Below the pieces are notes generated by a model. It worked only from the letters and a program-made list of their open reading frames with translations. It was not told the origin of the DNA and did not search any database. Shown piece by piece: positions 17,394 through 27,075 of a stretch of 41,026 bases of DNA; position 1 is the first letter of the stretch; the number at the start of each line of letters is the position of its first letter. The stretch covers positions 1 to 41,026 of the forward strand of contig JAFMJD010000004.1 of NCBI GenBank assembly GCA_017853685.1. Reading direction: 5' to 3'. The DNA comes from Actinomycetota bacterium (GTDB lineage: Bacteria > Actinomycetota > Acidimicrobiia > Acidimicrobiales > Ilumatobacteraceae). Position numbers and translations under genes: made by a program.

Positions 17394-18763
17394 GGTACGT
17401 CTCCACGCGGGGACGGTCCCCCGAACTCGGATTCGCCGATGTGCTGTTGGCAGGTCTTGCCCCCGACGGGGGTCTGTATGTGCCCACCGAGTGGCCCCGC
17501 CTTCCGCTACATCTCCCTACATCGTCGTACGAGGAATTGGCCGTTGCGGTCATGGAGCCGTTCATCGGTGACGACATTCCGTCGCAGGTGTTCGAACGGC
17601 TGGTGGGTGAGGCGTACTCCACGTTCCGACACGATGCGGTGACCCCGCTGCGGCAGTTGAGCGCCGACGACTGGCTGCTCGATCTTGCACAGGGCCCCAC
17701 GCTGGCCTTCAAGGACGTGGCGCTCCAGTTGGTGGGTCGCCTGTTCGACTACGTGCTCGGTGTTCGGAACGAACGCGTGATGATCGTGGGTGCCACATCG
17801 GGCGACACCGGTTCGGCGGCGATCGACGGTGTGCGTGCCTGCTCCAACGTCGACATCGTCATCCTGTATCCGCACGGCCGCACGAGCGATGTGCAGCGTC
17901 GGCAGATGACCACGGTCGATGCACCGAATGCGCATGCTGTGGCCATCGAGGGCACGTTCGACGACTGCCAGGATCTGGTGAAGGCGATGTTCAACGATGC
18001 GCCCTTCCGTGATCGGATGCGTCTCAGCGCAGTGAACTCGATCAACTGGGCCCGGGTGATGGCCCAGACCGTCTACTACGTCTACGCCACTCAACAACTC
18101 GGGTGGCGGCCCACATCGTTCAGTGTGCCCACGGGCAATTTCGGCAACGTTCTGGCCGGTTGGATCGCTCGCGAGATGGGCGCACCGATCCATTCGCTGG
18201 TGGTGGGTTCGAACGAGAACGACATCCTCACCCGCTTCTTCGAGACCCGGGCAATGGTGGCCACCGACGTGGTTCCTACGCTCAGCCCGAGCATGGACAT
18301 CCAGGTGTCGTCGAACTTCGAGCGACTGCTGTTCGAGATGAACGGACGCGACGGTGGTCTCACCGAGGAACAGTTGCTCCGTTTCCGTTCCACGGGTCGA
18401 CTCTCGGTGGAGGACGACCAGTTCGAGCAATGGATTGCGCCGGTTTTCCATGCTGCGCGTTTCGACGACGCGGCAACGTTGCGGATCATCCGCGAAGTCG
18501 CTGATGCCACGGGTGAGATCATCGATCCGCACACCGCAGTGGGAATCGGTGCGGCGCGGCTCCACCGTGAGCAAGGCGTTCCCATGGTGACCACCTCCAC
18601 GGCGCACGCGGCCAAGTTCCCCGACGCGGTGGAACGGGCCATCGGCGTGCGGCCCGCGCTGCCGGCACATCTCGCCGATCTCCTCGAGCGTCCCGAACGG
18701 ACTCGGGTGTTGCCCAACGATCTGCGCTCGGTGCAGCAGTTCGTGGAGTCCGTGGCCCGGTAG
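17390..18763 (+). CDS. thrC: Threonine synthase
   Basis: MRYVSTRGRSPELGFADVLLAGLAPDGGLYVP, GPTLAFKDVALQL, GATSGDTGSAAIDG; ATGA overlap with hom. Confidence 0.97.
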   Translation: MRYVSTRGRSPELGFADVLLAGLAPDGGLYVPTEWPRLPLHLPTSSYEELAVAVMEPFIGDDIPSQVFERLVGEAYSTFRHDAVTPLRQLSADDWLLDLAQGPTLAFKDVALQLVGRLFDYVLGVRNERVMIVGATSGDTGSAAIDGVRACSNVDIVILYPHGRTSDVQRRQMTTVDAPNAHAVAIEGTFDDCQDLVKAMFNDAPFRDRMRLSAVNSINWARVMAQTVYYVYATQQLGWRPTSFSVPTGNFGNVLAGWIAREMGAPIHSLVVGSNENDILTRFFETRAMVATDVVPTLSPSMDIQVSSNFERLLFEMNGRDGGLTEEQLLRFRSTGRLSVEDDQFEQWIAPVFHAARFDDAATLRIIREVADATGEIIDPHTAVGIGAARLHREQGVPMVTTSTAHAAKFPDAVERAIGVRPALPAHLADLLERPERTRVLPNDLRSVQQFVESVAR

Positions 18764-18825
18764 CGGCCCGGGCCCAATCCCCGCGAAAGGTGGCCGAACC
18801 CGGTGGGGCCCGCTGGGGGCCGTGC

Positions 18826-18853
18826 TAGGGTGCGTTTGTCCGGGTTCCCGGAC
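18826..18853 (+). promoter_or_regulatory. Candidate -10 (TAGGGT) followed by palindrome GTCCGGG-TT-CCCGGAC in the rho leader
   Basis: Perfect 7-bp arms at 18838-18844/18847-18853 in the 257-nt thrC-rho gap. Confidence 0.45.
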
Positions 18854-19020
18854 GGTCCCGTTCCCAAATCGCCGTCTTCGTCGGCATGTGTGTGGGGGGA
18901 TCCAATCTCACCGGCGGTGGGGTTCCGCCTCGTCTGTGCATCTGGCCAGAGGCGATTTTCCCGTGTCGGTGACCACAACCACCCGATCGACAGCATGGTC
19001 GGTCGTGAGAGGGGTACCGA

Positions 19021-20826
19021 GTGAGCAGCGAGACCATGGGTCGGGACGTGCTGGAGAACAAAGACCGCGAGCAGCTGGTGACTATCGCCCAGGCGCTCGG
19101 GATCAAGGGCGTGGCCCGGCTGAAGAAGGCCGAACTGGTGGGCAGGATCCTCGAGCAGACGGGAGTCAGCGATGAAGCGGCCCCGGCGAGCCCGGCACCA
19201 GCGGCACCCGCTGCGAGCGATCGTCGGGCCGCGAACGGCGAGAGTGCACCGGCTGCGGGCGCCGAGGTGCCCGAGGTCATCCTCGGACCTGATGGCGAAC
19301 CGCTTGCGGACTGGGAAGTCGAACTGATCCGTACTGGCCAGGCGCCGATGCCCGGAGGGGCGTCGGCCGATGGCGACGATGATGGCGACGACGACGGCGA
19401 TGACGACGGCGATGACACCGGCGGGCAGGCTCAGGGCGAGGGCGGCACCTCACGCAAGCGCCGTCGTCGGCGCAGGAACCGCAATCGCAGCGGCGACGAC
19501 GATGGTCAGGGCGGTGGTCAAGGTGGCGGCCACAGCAGCCACGGCGGTGGTCAGGGCGGCGGCCAAGGCGGCGGTCACCAACCGCGTGATCACGGGCGTG
19601 ACAACCGGGATCGGCGTCCGTCGCGCGGTGAGCGTGAGCGCTTCGGCCCGCGTGACACCGACCTCGGCGAGCCCGAGGCCCCGTTGTCGCAAGAACCCGT
19701 GCGCGTCACGGGGTACTTGGATCTGCACGATCAGGGCTATGGATTCCTGCGCGTCTCGGGGTACCTGTCGTCACGCGAAGACGCCTACGTGTCGGTTCGC
19801 CAGACCCGCCAGTACGGACTGCGCAAGGGTGATTACGTCGTTGGTATGTCCCGGCCCGCGGGGCGCAACGAGAAGAACCCCGCGCTGCTCGAGATCTACT
19901 CGATCAACGGCAAGGATCCGGACCAGATGAAGGGTCGGCCCCGCTTCGAGGACCTCACGCCGCTCTTCCCTGACTCGAAACTGCGACTCGAGAACCCGAA
20001 CGATCCGACCAACATGACGGCCCGCATCATCGACCTCATCTCGCCGATCGGCAAGGGTCAGCGCGGCATCATCGTGTCGCCGCCCAAGGCTGGCAAGACC
20101 ACGGTGATGAAGACCATCGCGACATCGATCGAGCAGAACAATCCCGAGGTGAAACTCATCGTGCTGCTCATCGACGAGCGGCCCGAGGAGGTCACCGACT
20201 TCCGGCGCACCATCAACGGCGAAGTGGTCGCATCCACATTCGACCGCCCGAGCGATGAGCACACCCACGTGGCAGAACTGGTCATCGAGAAGGCCAAGCG
20301 ACTCGTGGAGCTCGGTGAGGATGTCGTCATCATCCTCGACGGCATCACACGACTCTCTCGTGCCTACAACCTCGCCGCCCCGGCAACCGGCCGCATCATG
20401 TCCGGCGGTATCGACGCCGGTGCGTTGTATCCGCCGAAGAAGTTCTTCGGTGCAGCGCGAAATGTCGAGGAAGGTGGCTCACTCACCATCCTCGCCACCG
20501 CACTGGTGGAGACCAACAGCCGCATGGACGAGGCGATCTTCGAGGAGTTCAAGGGAACCGGCAACATGGAGCTGCGCCTCGACCGCAAGTTGGCCGAGCG
20601 GCGCATCTATCCGGCCATCGATGTCGATGCATCGAGCACCCGTCACGAGGAACTGCTCTTCGATCGAAAGCAGCTCCAGATGGTGTGGAAGTTGCGCCGA
20701 GTGCTCTCCGGTCTCGCTGCCGACGGCAACGCCGCGCCGGGCCTCGAGTTGTTGATCGATCGGCTCAAGACCTTCCGGACGAACGACCAGTTCCTCGACG
20801 AGATCTCCAAGCAGCCCTCGATGTGA
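19021..20826 (+). CDS. rho: Transcription termination factor Rho with long disordered acidic/basic/Gly-rich insertion
   Basis: [57 protein letters not shown]; insertion [15 protein letters not shown]...[11 protein letters not shown]...GGGQGGGH. Confidence 0.98.
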   Translation: MSSETMGRDVLENKDREQLVTIAQALGIKGVARLKKAELVGRILEQTGVSDEAAPASPAPAAPAASDRRAANGESAPAAGAEVPEVILGPDGEPLADWEVELIRTGQAPMPGGASADGDDDGDDDGDDDGDDTGGQAQGEGGTSRKRRRRRRNRNRSGDDDGQGGGQGGGHSSHGGGQGGGQGGGHQPRDHGRDNRDRRPSRGERERFGPRDTDLGEPEAPLSQEPVRVTGYLDLHDQGYGFLRVSGYLSSREDAYVSVRQTRQYGLRKGDYVVGMSRPAGRNEKNPALLEIYSINGKDPDQMKGRPRFEDLTPLFPDSKLRLENPNDPTNMTARIIDLISPIGKGQRGIIVSPPKAGKTTVMKTIATSIEQNNPEVKLIVLLIDERPEEVTDFRRTINGEVVASTFDRPSDEHTHVAELVIEKAKRLVELGEDVVIILDGITRLSRAYNLAAPATGRIMSGGIDAGALYPPKKFFGAARNVEEGGSLTILATALVETNSRMDEAIFEEFKGTGNMELRLDRKLAERRIYPAIDVDASSTRHEELLFDRKQLQMVWKLRRVLSGLAADGNAAPGLELLIDRLKTFRTNDQFLDEISKQPSM

Positions 20827-20831
20827 TTCGT

Positions 20832-20845
20832 CCCCCGGTCGGGGG
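20832..20845. terminator. Weak candidate hairpin CCCCC-GGTC-GGGGG between convergent rho and SnoaL-like gene
   Basis: 5-bp GC stem, 4-nt loop, directly after rho stop; no U-tract. Confidence 0.35.
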
Positions 20846-20854
20846 GTCGAGTGA

Positions 20855-21379
20855 TCAGTCGAGTATCCGGTACACGATGTCGTCGGCCGAACGCAGGCCG
20901 CGCACGTAGGCATCGGCAAAGCCGCCGTCACCGTCGACGTAGTCGACCCTTCGCCAGTCGTAGGCACACACGCGTCGCTGGATCCGCCACTCTCCCTGTC
21001 GCTCCTCGAAGCGGTCCACGTAGCGGAGGCCGGCGGTCATGTCGAGTTCCTTCCCGTCGGTGTCCCGCATGCGGTGGTACGCCACGCAGTAGGTCTCAGC
21101 GCGTGCTTCGTGCTCGGCGAGGTTGACGTCGATCAGCATGTTTCCGCAGAAGTGATTCGTCCGTTCGAATCGCTGCAGCGCCCGGTCGACGAACTCGATG
21201 AAACCGTCGACGCCCCCGGTGTAGCCGCCGTGATCGTCGGTGGCGTCGGGCCAGTAACAGTTGCGCACCAGTGCGAGATCGAGCCGGTCGATACCGCGGG
21301 CGTAGGAATGGAGCACCTTGGCGATGGATCGCTCGGCGAGCATCTCGTCGATCTCGTGTGCTCGGGTCGGTGCGTCCAT
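20855..21379 (-). CDS. SnoaL-like/NTF2-fold protein
   Basis: RSIAKVLHSYARGIDRLDLALVRNCYWPDATDDHGGYTGGVDGFIEF...NHFCGNMLIDV; ATG at 21379 preceded by AGGAG. Confidence 0.88.
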   Translation of the reverse strand: MDAPTRAHEIDEMLAERSIAKVLHSYARGIDRLDLALVRNCYWPDATDDHGGYTGGVDGFIEFVDRALQRFERTNHFCGNMLIDVNLAEHEARAETYCVAYHRMRDTDGKELDMTAGLRYVDRFEERQGEWRIQRRVCAYDWRRVDYVDGDGGFADAYVRGLRSADDIVYRILD

Positions 21380-21432
21380 GTCGCTCCTGTGGTTGGGGCC
21401 GCTCGGGCTGTGCCCAGTACCGTACGCGTGCA

Positions 21433-22068
21433 ATGAGCAGAGAGGCCATGTCGGCGGCAGAGATGGAAGCGCAACTCGAGGCGCGCAACCGTGCCGGTCG
21501 AGCGGTGCGGGACATCAGCCACGCCCTCGTCGGACACCAAGCCGAAGTGCCCCTCATCAACGAGGTGGCAAACACCCTGCGCGCGCTGGTCGACCGACTC
21601 GAACAGGCGCCGGCCCGTGTCCGTGATCCGCTCAGCTTCCCGAGCTGGGAGGGCACGCCGGCCCATGGCGAGCCGATCAACACCTTCGCCGACCGACCGG
21701 TGTCGGGCACCGCGAGCCCCTACGGCATGGACCTCGTGAGCTTCCGTGACGGCGACGAGGCGGTCGCGCGCTTCACGCTGCGCCCCGCGCACGAAGGTGC
21801 GCCCGGTCGCAGCCACGGCGGCATCGTCTCCGCGATCTTCGACGATGTGCTCGGTTTCGTGCTCCAGATCCACGAAATCCCCGGGTTCACCGGCGAACTC
21901 ACGGTTCGCTACGAAGCCGGCACACCGATTGGTCGTGAACTCGAGATGCGCGCGCGTCTGGACCGACAAGAGGGACGAAAGCTGTTCATGAGCGCCGAAC
22001 TGCACGACGGCGACACGCGTGTGGCCAGCGCACGGGCGACCTTCATCCAGCGTGACTTCCTCGGCTGA
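21433..22068 (+). CDS. PaaI-like hotdog thioesterase
   Basis: RSHGGIVSAIFDDVLGFVLQ hotdog motif; GELTVRYEAGTPIGRELEMRARL. Confidence 0.88.
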   Translation: MSREAMSAAEMEAQLEARNRAGRAVRDISHALVGHQAEVPLINEVANTLRALVDRLEQAPARVRDPLSFPSWEGTPAHGEPINTFADRPVSGTASPYGMDLVSFRDGDEAVARFTLRPAHEGAPGRSHGGIVSAIFDDVLGFVLQIHEIPGFTGELTVRYEAGTPIGRELEMRARLDRQEGRKLFMSAELHDGDTRVASARATFIQRDFLG

Positions 22069-22085
22069 GGATCCACTGCCGACGA

Positions 22086-24476
22086 TCAGCCGAAGAGTTC
22101 GTCGCCCATTCCGATGGCGATCTCTTCTTCGCTCATGCCGCCGAGTTCGGTGAAGATGTCGAAGTTGTGCTCACCGAGATAGCCGGGCGACAACAGGTAC
22201 GGCTCGAGGTCGGTTCCGCTCCACAGGGCGGGGAAGCGGTCGTATGGCCGCTCGCCGAAGACCTGGTGGTCGTTCGATCGCCACAGGTTGCGGGCCACCA
22301 ATTGCGGGTCGTTCATCAGCGCCTCGCCGTCCTGCACCAGCCCGGCTGGTACACCCACCGCCTGCAGGGCCTCCACGGCAACGGCCCCGATTCGGCTCTG
22401 TACCCATTCGGCAACGGCGGCGTTCACCTCGGCGAGGCGAGCCATGCGACCGGCTGCAGTGGCGCACTCGTCATCGGCTGCAAGATGCGCGATCAGTGGG
22501 CCAATCACGGTGCAGAGTCGTTGCCACTCATCATCGTTCCGGCACGTGATGGCAACCTCGGATTGGTCGCCCGCGCGGAACACCTCGTTGGGCACGTGCT
22601 CGCCGAAGGGATCCACATTGCCGTTGGGCTGTGCCTCGCGTCCGTTGGCGAAGTAGTCCAGCAGCGCCGGACCGAGGATGTAGGTGCCCGTCTCCATCTG
22701 CGCGATGTCCACGTGTTGGCCCACACCGGTGGTTCGTCTCGATTCGAGAGCACTGAGCACGGCGATCGTGCCGATGAAGCCGGCGGCGTGATCGTTCAGC
22801 GAGAACCCCGGGCCAACATCGCGGCGATCCGGAGGGTTGGTGAGATGTGTCAGCCCGCACAGTGCGTGGATCGTGGGCGCGTAGGTGATCATCTTGGACC
22901 ACGGTCCCTGATGGCCCGCACCACTCATCGTCACGTAGATGATGCCGGGGTTCCATTCCTTGACCGTTTCGTACCCGATTCCCCAACGGTCGAGCACACC
23001 TGCAGAGAAGTTCTCGATCAAGACGTCCGACTGTTCGATGATGCGCCGGATGATGGCGAGCGCCTGGTCGTGTTTCATGTTGAGCGTCGCCGAACGCTTC
23101 GAGCGGTTCCACACATAGAAGTAGGGGAAGTCGGGCGAGTTCACGAGCGTGGCTCGCTCGGCCGTCTGGAACTTGAGCACGTCGGCGCCGAGGTCGCCGA
23201 GCATCCGGCAACCGAACGGACCGGCGAGCACCCAGGTGAAGTCAACGATGCGTACACCCTCGAGCGGTTTGCCCGACGAGAACGGACCCGAACGGGACGT
23301 GCCGTTCGCCGCGTGTGTCGATGGTGCTCCCCATTCGGCGAGCACGCTGTCGAGATCGGCTTCGACGGCAGCCGGCGGCTCGGGTGGCGGTGCGGGTGTG
23401 CCGTGGAAGTCGGCGAAGGGTCCGGGCAGACGAACGCCCGGCGCGTCGGCGACCGGTCGGAACGTTCCCCTGAACTCGTACTGTGGATTCGCGGCGACCT
23501 GCGCAACGGTCTGTACTTCACCGAATGCGATGTGGAGGTCCTGTGCGCGTTGGAACAGCTCACCGGAGTCCTTGGTGCGGGCAAAGCGCTTGAACGCGGC
23601 CATGACTCGGCCCATCTGGGGGATTGCTGCCTCGATGGTGAGCCCGCTCAGGGCGATGCCCTCGGGGTCGCCTTCCTCGGCCATCCACTCGAGGAACGGC
23701 AGTGGTGATGGTGCAGTGGTGATCATGCATGCACCCGTGCGAGCGGGAGTCACCACGTACGCGCCGAGCCAGTGCAGCGATCCCTGGCGCAGCGCGCGCT
23801 TGGGCATCCCGAACATCGGCGTGAGGATGTCGTCGAACCAGTGTTGGAAGAAAATCTGCTCGATCGTGGTGGCCACGGTTTCGTGCAGCGACAGGTCAAC
23901 GTGCTGACCCCGTCCGGTTTCGCGCGCGGAATACACCCCGGCCAAGCCGCACACCGTTGCCATGAGCGAACCGAAGTGGAGGTTCTGTCGACCCCACGCG
24001 CCGACGGGTCGATCTGCAGTGCCGCTCACACTGAGTACTCCGCCGAGTGCGCCGGCCACCAGATCGCTCGTCTGCCAATGCGCGCGCGGCCCGGTGAGTC
24101 CGAACGGTGTGAGCGATACCTGCACCAGCGAGGGGTTGTCGTTGGTGAGCGTGGCGTGATCGAGCCCGAGCGATGCGAGGCGTCCCGGTGGTTCGGTGTC
24201 GAGCACGAGGTCGGCCCGAGACGCCAGACGGCGATAGGTCTCCCGTCCCGCATCGGTGTCCAGGTCCACGCTCAGGCGTCGCTTGCCGCCGTCGTACCAC
24301 CAGTCGAGCAGTCCGCCGCGCCGGGCGAGCTCGGCGTTGAGCATCGCCGGTCCGGCCGATCCGCGACCGATCCGGGTGACCGAGGCGCCGGCCTCGGCGA
24401 GCAGTTTCGTGGCGAACCGACCGGTGTCGTCGGTGAGGTCGATGACGCGGAGTCCCGCAAGCGGTCCCTGACCCAT
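22086..24476 (-). CDS. Double-domain CaiB/BaiF family CoA-transferase
   Basis: Two CoA-transferase III modules: LAGLRVIDLTDDTGRFATKLLAEAGASV...GRGQHVDLSLHE and LEGVRIVDFTWVLAGPFGCRMLGDLGADVLKFQ...GVGQHVDIAQME; ATG at 24476. Confidence 0.92.
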   Translation of the reverse strand: MGQGPLAGLRVIDLTDDTGRFATKLLAEAGASVTRIGRGSAGPAMLNAELARRGGLLDWWYDGGKRRLSVDLDTDAGRETYRRLASRADLVLDTEPPGRLASLGLDHATLTNDNPSLVQVSLTPFGLTGPRAHWQTSDLVAGALGGVLSVSGTADRPVGAWGRQNLHFGSLMATVCGLAGVYSARETGRGQHVDLSLHETVATTIEQIFFQHWFDDILTPMFGMPKRALRQGSLHWLGAYVVTPARTGACMITTAPSPLPFLEWMAEEGDPEGIALSGLTIEAAIPQMGRVMAAFKRFARTKDSGELFQRAQDLHIAFGEVQTVAQVAANPQYEFRGTFRPVADAPGVRLPGPFADFHGTPAPPPEPPAAVEADLDSVLAEWGAPSTHAANGTSRSGPFSSGKPLEGVRIVDFTWVLAGPFGCRMLGDLGADVLKFQTAERATLVNSPDFPYFYVWNRSKRSATLNMKHDQALAIIRRIIEQSDVLIENFSAGVLDRWGIGYETVKEWNPGIIYVTMSGAGHQGPWSKMITYAPTIHALCGLTHLTNPPDRRDVGPGFSLNDHAAGFIGTIAVLSALESRRTTGVGQHVDIAQMETGTYILGPALLDYFANGREAQPNGNVDPFGEHVPNEVFRAGDQSEVAITCRNDDEWQRLCTVIGPLIAHLAADDECATAAGRMARLAEVNAAVAEWVQSRIGAVAVEALQAVGVPAGLVQDGEALMNDPQLVARNLWRSNDHQVFGERPYDRFPALWSGTDLEPYLLSPGYLGEHNFDIFTELGGMSEEEIAIGMGDELFG

Positions 24477-24546
24477 GTTTCCCCCAGAGGTCGAGTGCGT
24501 TGGACACAGTAGTTCGCATCGGCCGCCGGTACCTTCGGGATCCACG

Positions 24547-25653
24547 ATGGCAACCGAACGTGATGCGCCGTACCCGGAACTGAAAAAGACGCACACAGCG
24601 GCCCACAAGGGCACGCCGTGGCGTGACTTCAAGCCGCCCGCCTCGGCACCGGTGTGGAACGTCATCCAGGGCTTCGGCAACTACTGGTTGTTGGTGGCAG
24701 CGATCGACCTCGGGGTGTTCGACACGCTGTCGAGACTCGGCCCCACCACGGTCGAACCGGTGGCGGCCGCCATCGACGCACCGGTCAACCACACCCGGTT
24801 CCTGCTGGACGGCCTCGTGGCGATCGGCATGATCGAGCAGTACCGGGATCGATACGAACTCGGTGAGTTGGGCGAGCGCTACCTCGCCAGCGATGGTCCG
24901 GCTTCGATGGCCGATCTGGTGCGTGTGGCGCCCGGCCCACTCGAGAACTGGTCGGACCTCGCCGCCACGATCCGACGCGGCCGGCCGGCCCACCCCATCG
25001 AGGACGACCCCGTGGCCTTCTACCGACCATTGGTGGAGGCCACATTTGCCACCATCTTGCGCGCAGCCACGCGCGCCGATCTGAAGATCGGGTACAGCCG
25101 ATCGGTGGCATCGCCGCGCATTCTCGATCTCGGGGCGGGCGGCGCCCCGTGGGCGATTGCCATGCTCAACGCGTGTCCGGGGTCCACCGCCGTGGTGAAC
25201 GACCTGCCGGGTGTGATCGATGTTGCAGTGGACCGGGTGGCAGCGCACGGTCTGTCGGATCGAGTGGAGTTCCGTTCCGGTGACTTCCACACGATCGACC
25301 TCGAGGACGAGCAGTACGACTACGTGGTGCTCGGCCACGTGTGTCGAACCGAGGGTGAGGCCGGCGCGCGTCACCTCATCGAGCGAGCCATGCGCGCGCT
25401 GCGACCCGAGGGTCGGCTCGTGCTTTCGGACTATTTCCCCGACAACACGCGCACCTATAACCCGTTCGGCGTGCTCATGGGCGTCACGATGATGGCGGCC
25501 ACCGAGCGGGGCTTCACGTTTACCCACGAGCAGTTCGTGACGTGGTTGCGCGAAGCCGGGTTCGAGGCGATCCGACTCGTGGAACCGATCGGGTTCCAAC
25601 AGGTATTCGTGGCGTCCCGTCCGCGGGCGTCGGCATCGAGGAGAGTGTCATGA
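24547..25653 (+). CDS. SAM-dependent (O-)methyltransferase
   Basis: N-terminal winged-helix-like region ...LLDGLVAIGMIEQYRDRYEL; RILDLGAGGAPWAIAML motif I; LRPEGRLVLSDYF. Confidence 0.87.
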   Translation: MATERDAPYPELKKTHTAAHKGTPWRDFKPPASAPVWNVIQGFGNYWLLVAAIDLGVFDTLSRLGPTTVEPVAAAIDAPVNHTRFLLDGLVAIGMIEQYRDRYELGELGERYLASDGPASMADLVRVAPGPLENWSDLAATIRRGRPAHPIEDDPVAFYRPLVEATFATILRAATRADLKIGYSRSVASPRILDLGAGGAPWAIAMLNACPGSTAVVNDLPGVIDVAVDRVAAHGLSDRVEFRSGDFHTIDLEDEQYDYVVLGHVCRTEGEAGARHLIERAMRALRPEGRLVLSDYFPDNTRTYNPFGVLMGVTMMAATERGFTFTHEQFVTWLREAGFEAIRLVEPIGFQQVFVASRPRASASRRVS

Positions 25654-27038
25654 AAGAAGCAGTCGACACCATCATCAAGGGTTGGTACGTGGTGACGATG
25701 AACGCCACCCGTGACGTGATTCGCAACGGCGCAGTTGCGATCCGTGGGCGTGACATCGTCGCAGTGGGCAAGGCGAGCGATATCGAGTCCAAGTATCAGG
25801 CGAGCCAGACCGTGGGCGGCGATCGCTTCGTCGTCACACCGGGCATGGTGAACAGCCACATCCACATCACCGGTGAGCCGCTCACGCGCGGCTACGTACC
25901 CGACGACACACCGTTCGAGGAGAACGTGTTCATGTGGCTGTGTCCGCTGTACGCCACCTACAACGCCGCCGAGGAGCGTCTGAGCGCACAGTTGGCTGCA
26001 GTCGAGATGCTCAAGTCCGGTACTACATCGTTCCTCGAGGCCGGAACCATCCACTATCTCGACGATGTGGTGGATGGGCTTCTGGAGGTGGGCATCCGTG
26101 GTCGTGTGGGGCGATGGGTGTGGGACCTGCCGCCCGAACCAGCGGTGTACAAGCAGGAGACCGACGAGGCCATCAAGCATCTCGAGCGACAGTTGACCGA
26201 ACACCGCTCCCACGCCGATGGACGCATCCAGGCGTGGAGCATCCTCGTGGGTCACACCACGTGCAGTGATCCGCTGTGGAAAGCGGCGCGTTCACTCGCC
26301 GATCAGTACGGCACGGGCATGAGTTTCCACATGTCGCCGGCCAAGCTCGACCCCGAGACATTCCTCGCCGAGTTCGGACACCGCCCGATGGTGCATCTCG
26401 CCGAGTTGGGCATCCTGCGCCCCGACGTGACCATGACGCACTGCGTCCAGGTGGACAATGTGGAGCTCGCGATCATGGCCGAGACCGGTGTGTCGGTGGC
26501 GCATTGCCCCACCACCGCGCTCAAAGTGAGTTACGGCGTGACACAGGTGGGCAAGATGCCCGAGATGGTGCAGTCGGGCATCAACGTGGCGATCGGCACC
26601 GATGGCAACAACGCATCGAACTACTCGGATCTGCATCGCGCCACGTACCTCGTTGCAGGACTGTTCAAGGACGCACGAACCGATCCGCAGATGTTCCCCG
26701 CCGAGAAGGCATACGAGATGGCCACGCTCGGCGGCGCGGCAGCGATGGGGGCGAGTTCCGAGATCGGTTCGCTAGAGGTCGGCAAGCGCGCCGATGTGGT
26801 GCTGCACGACACCGACCGACCTGAGTGGCGCCCGTTGCTCAATGTGATGAACCAACTCGTGTGGTCTGCCGACGGGCGAGGTGTGCACACCGTGTTCGTC
26901 GATGGTGTGAAGGTGGTGGAGGCGGGGAGGATGCTGACCGTCGACGAGGAACGCATGTGGGCCGAGTGCCAGGCCGCGGGCGAGTCGATCACTGCTCGTT
27001 CTGGTCTGCCCGACAAGGCGAAGTTCCCGGTGCTCTGA
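25650..27038 (+). CDS. Amidohydrolase (AtzA/TrzN/SAH-deaminase-like subgroup), paralog A
   Basis: VTPGMVNSHIHITG (HxH), FHMSPAKLDPETF, MTHCVQVDN, SVAHCPTTALKVSYG, GTDGNNAS; ATGA overlap with methyltransferase. Confidence 0.88.
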   Translation: MKEAVDTIIKGWYVVTMNATRDVIRNGAVAIRGRDIVAVGKASDIESKYQASQTVGGDRFVVTPGMVNSHIHITGEPLTRGYVPDDTPFEENVFMWLCPLYATYNAAEERLSAQLAAVEMLKSGTTSFLEAGTIHYLDDVVDGLLEVGIRGRVGRWVWDLPPEPAVYKQETDEAIKHLERQLTEHRSHADGRIQAWSILVGHTTCSDPLWKAARSLADQYGTGMSFHMSPAKLDPETFLAEFGHRPMVHLAELGILRPDVTMTHCVQVDNVELAIMAETGVSVAHCPTTALKVSYGVTQVGKMPEMVQSGINVAIGTDGNNASNYSDLHRATYLVAGLFKDARTDPQMFPAEKAYEMATLGGAAAMGASSEIGSLEVGKRADVVLHDTDRPEWRPLLNVMNQLVWSADGRGVHTVFVDGVKVVEAGRMLTVDEERMWAECQAAGESITARSGLPDKAKFPVL

Positions 27039-27075
27039 GCCGAGTAACCGAATACCGCCGGTCACCCGTACTGAT

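Noticed and set aside
19504-19580. Possible CRISPR-like or regulatory repeat array within rho
   Set aside because: In-frame Gly/Gln/His codon repeats inside a coding sequence; no spacers.
24477-24680. N-terminal extension of the CaiB/BaiF ORF
   Set aside because: Would overlap the divergent methyltransferase start; the domain begins at MGQGPLAGLRVIDL (24476).
22167-25599. 513-aa plus (22167-23708) and 567-aa minus (23896-25599) ORFs
   Set aside because: Shadows of the CoA-transferase and methyltransferase genes; the latter ORF also runs across two real genes in alternate frame.
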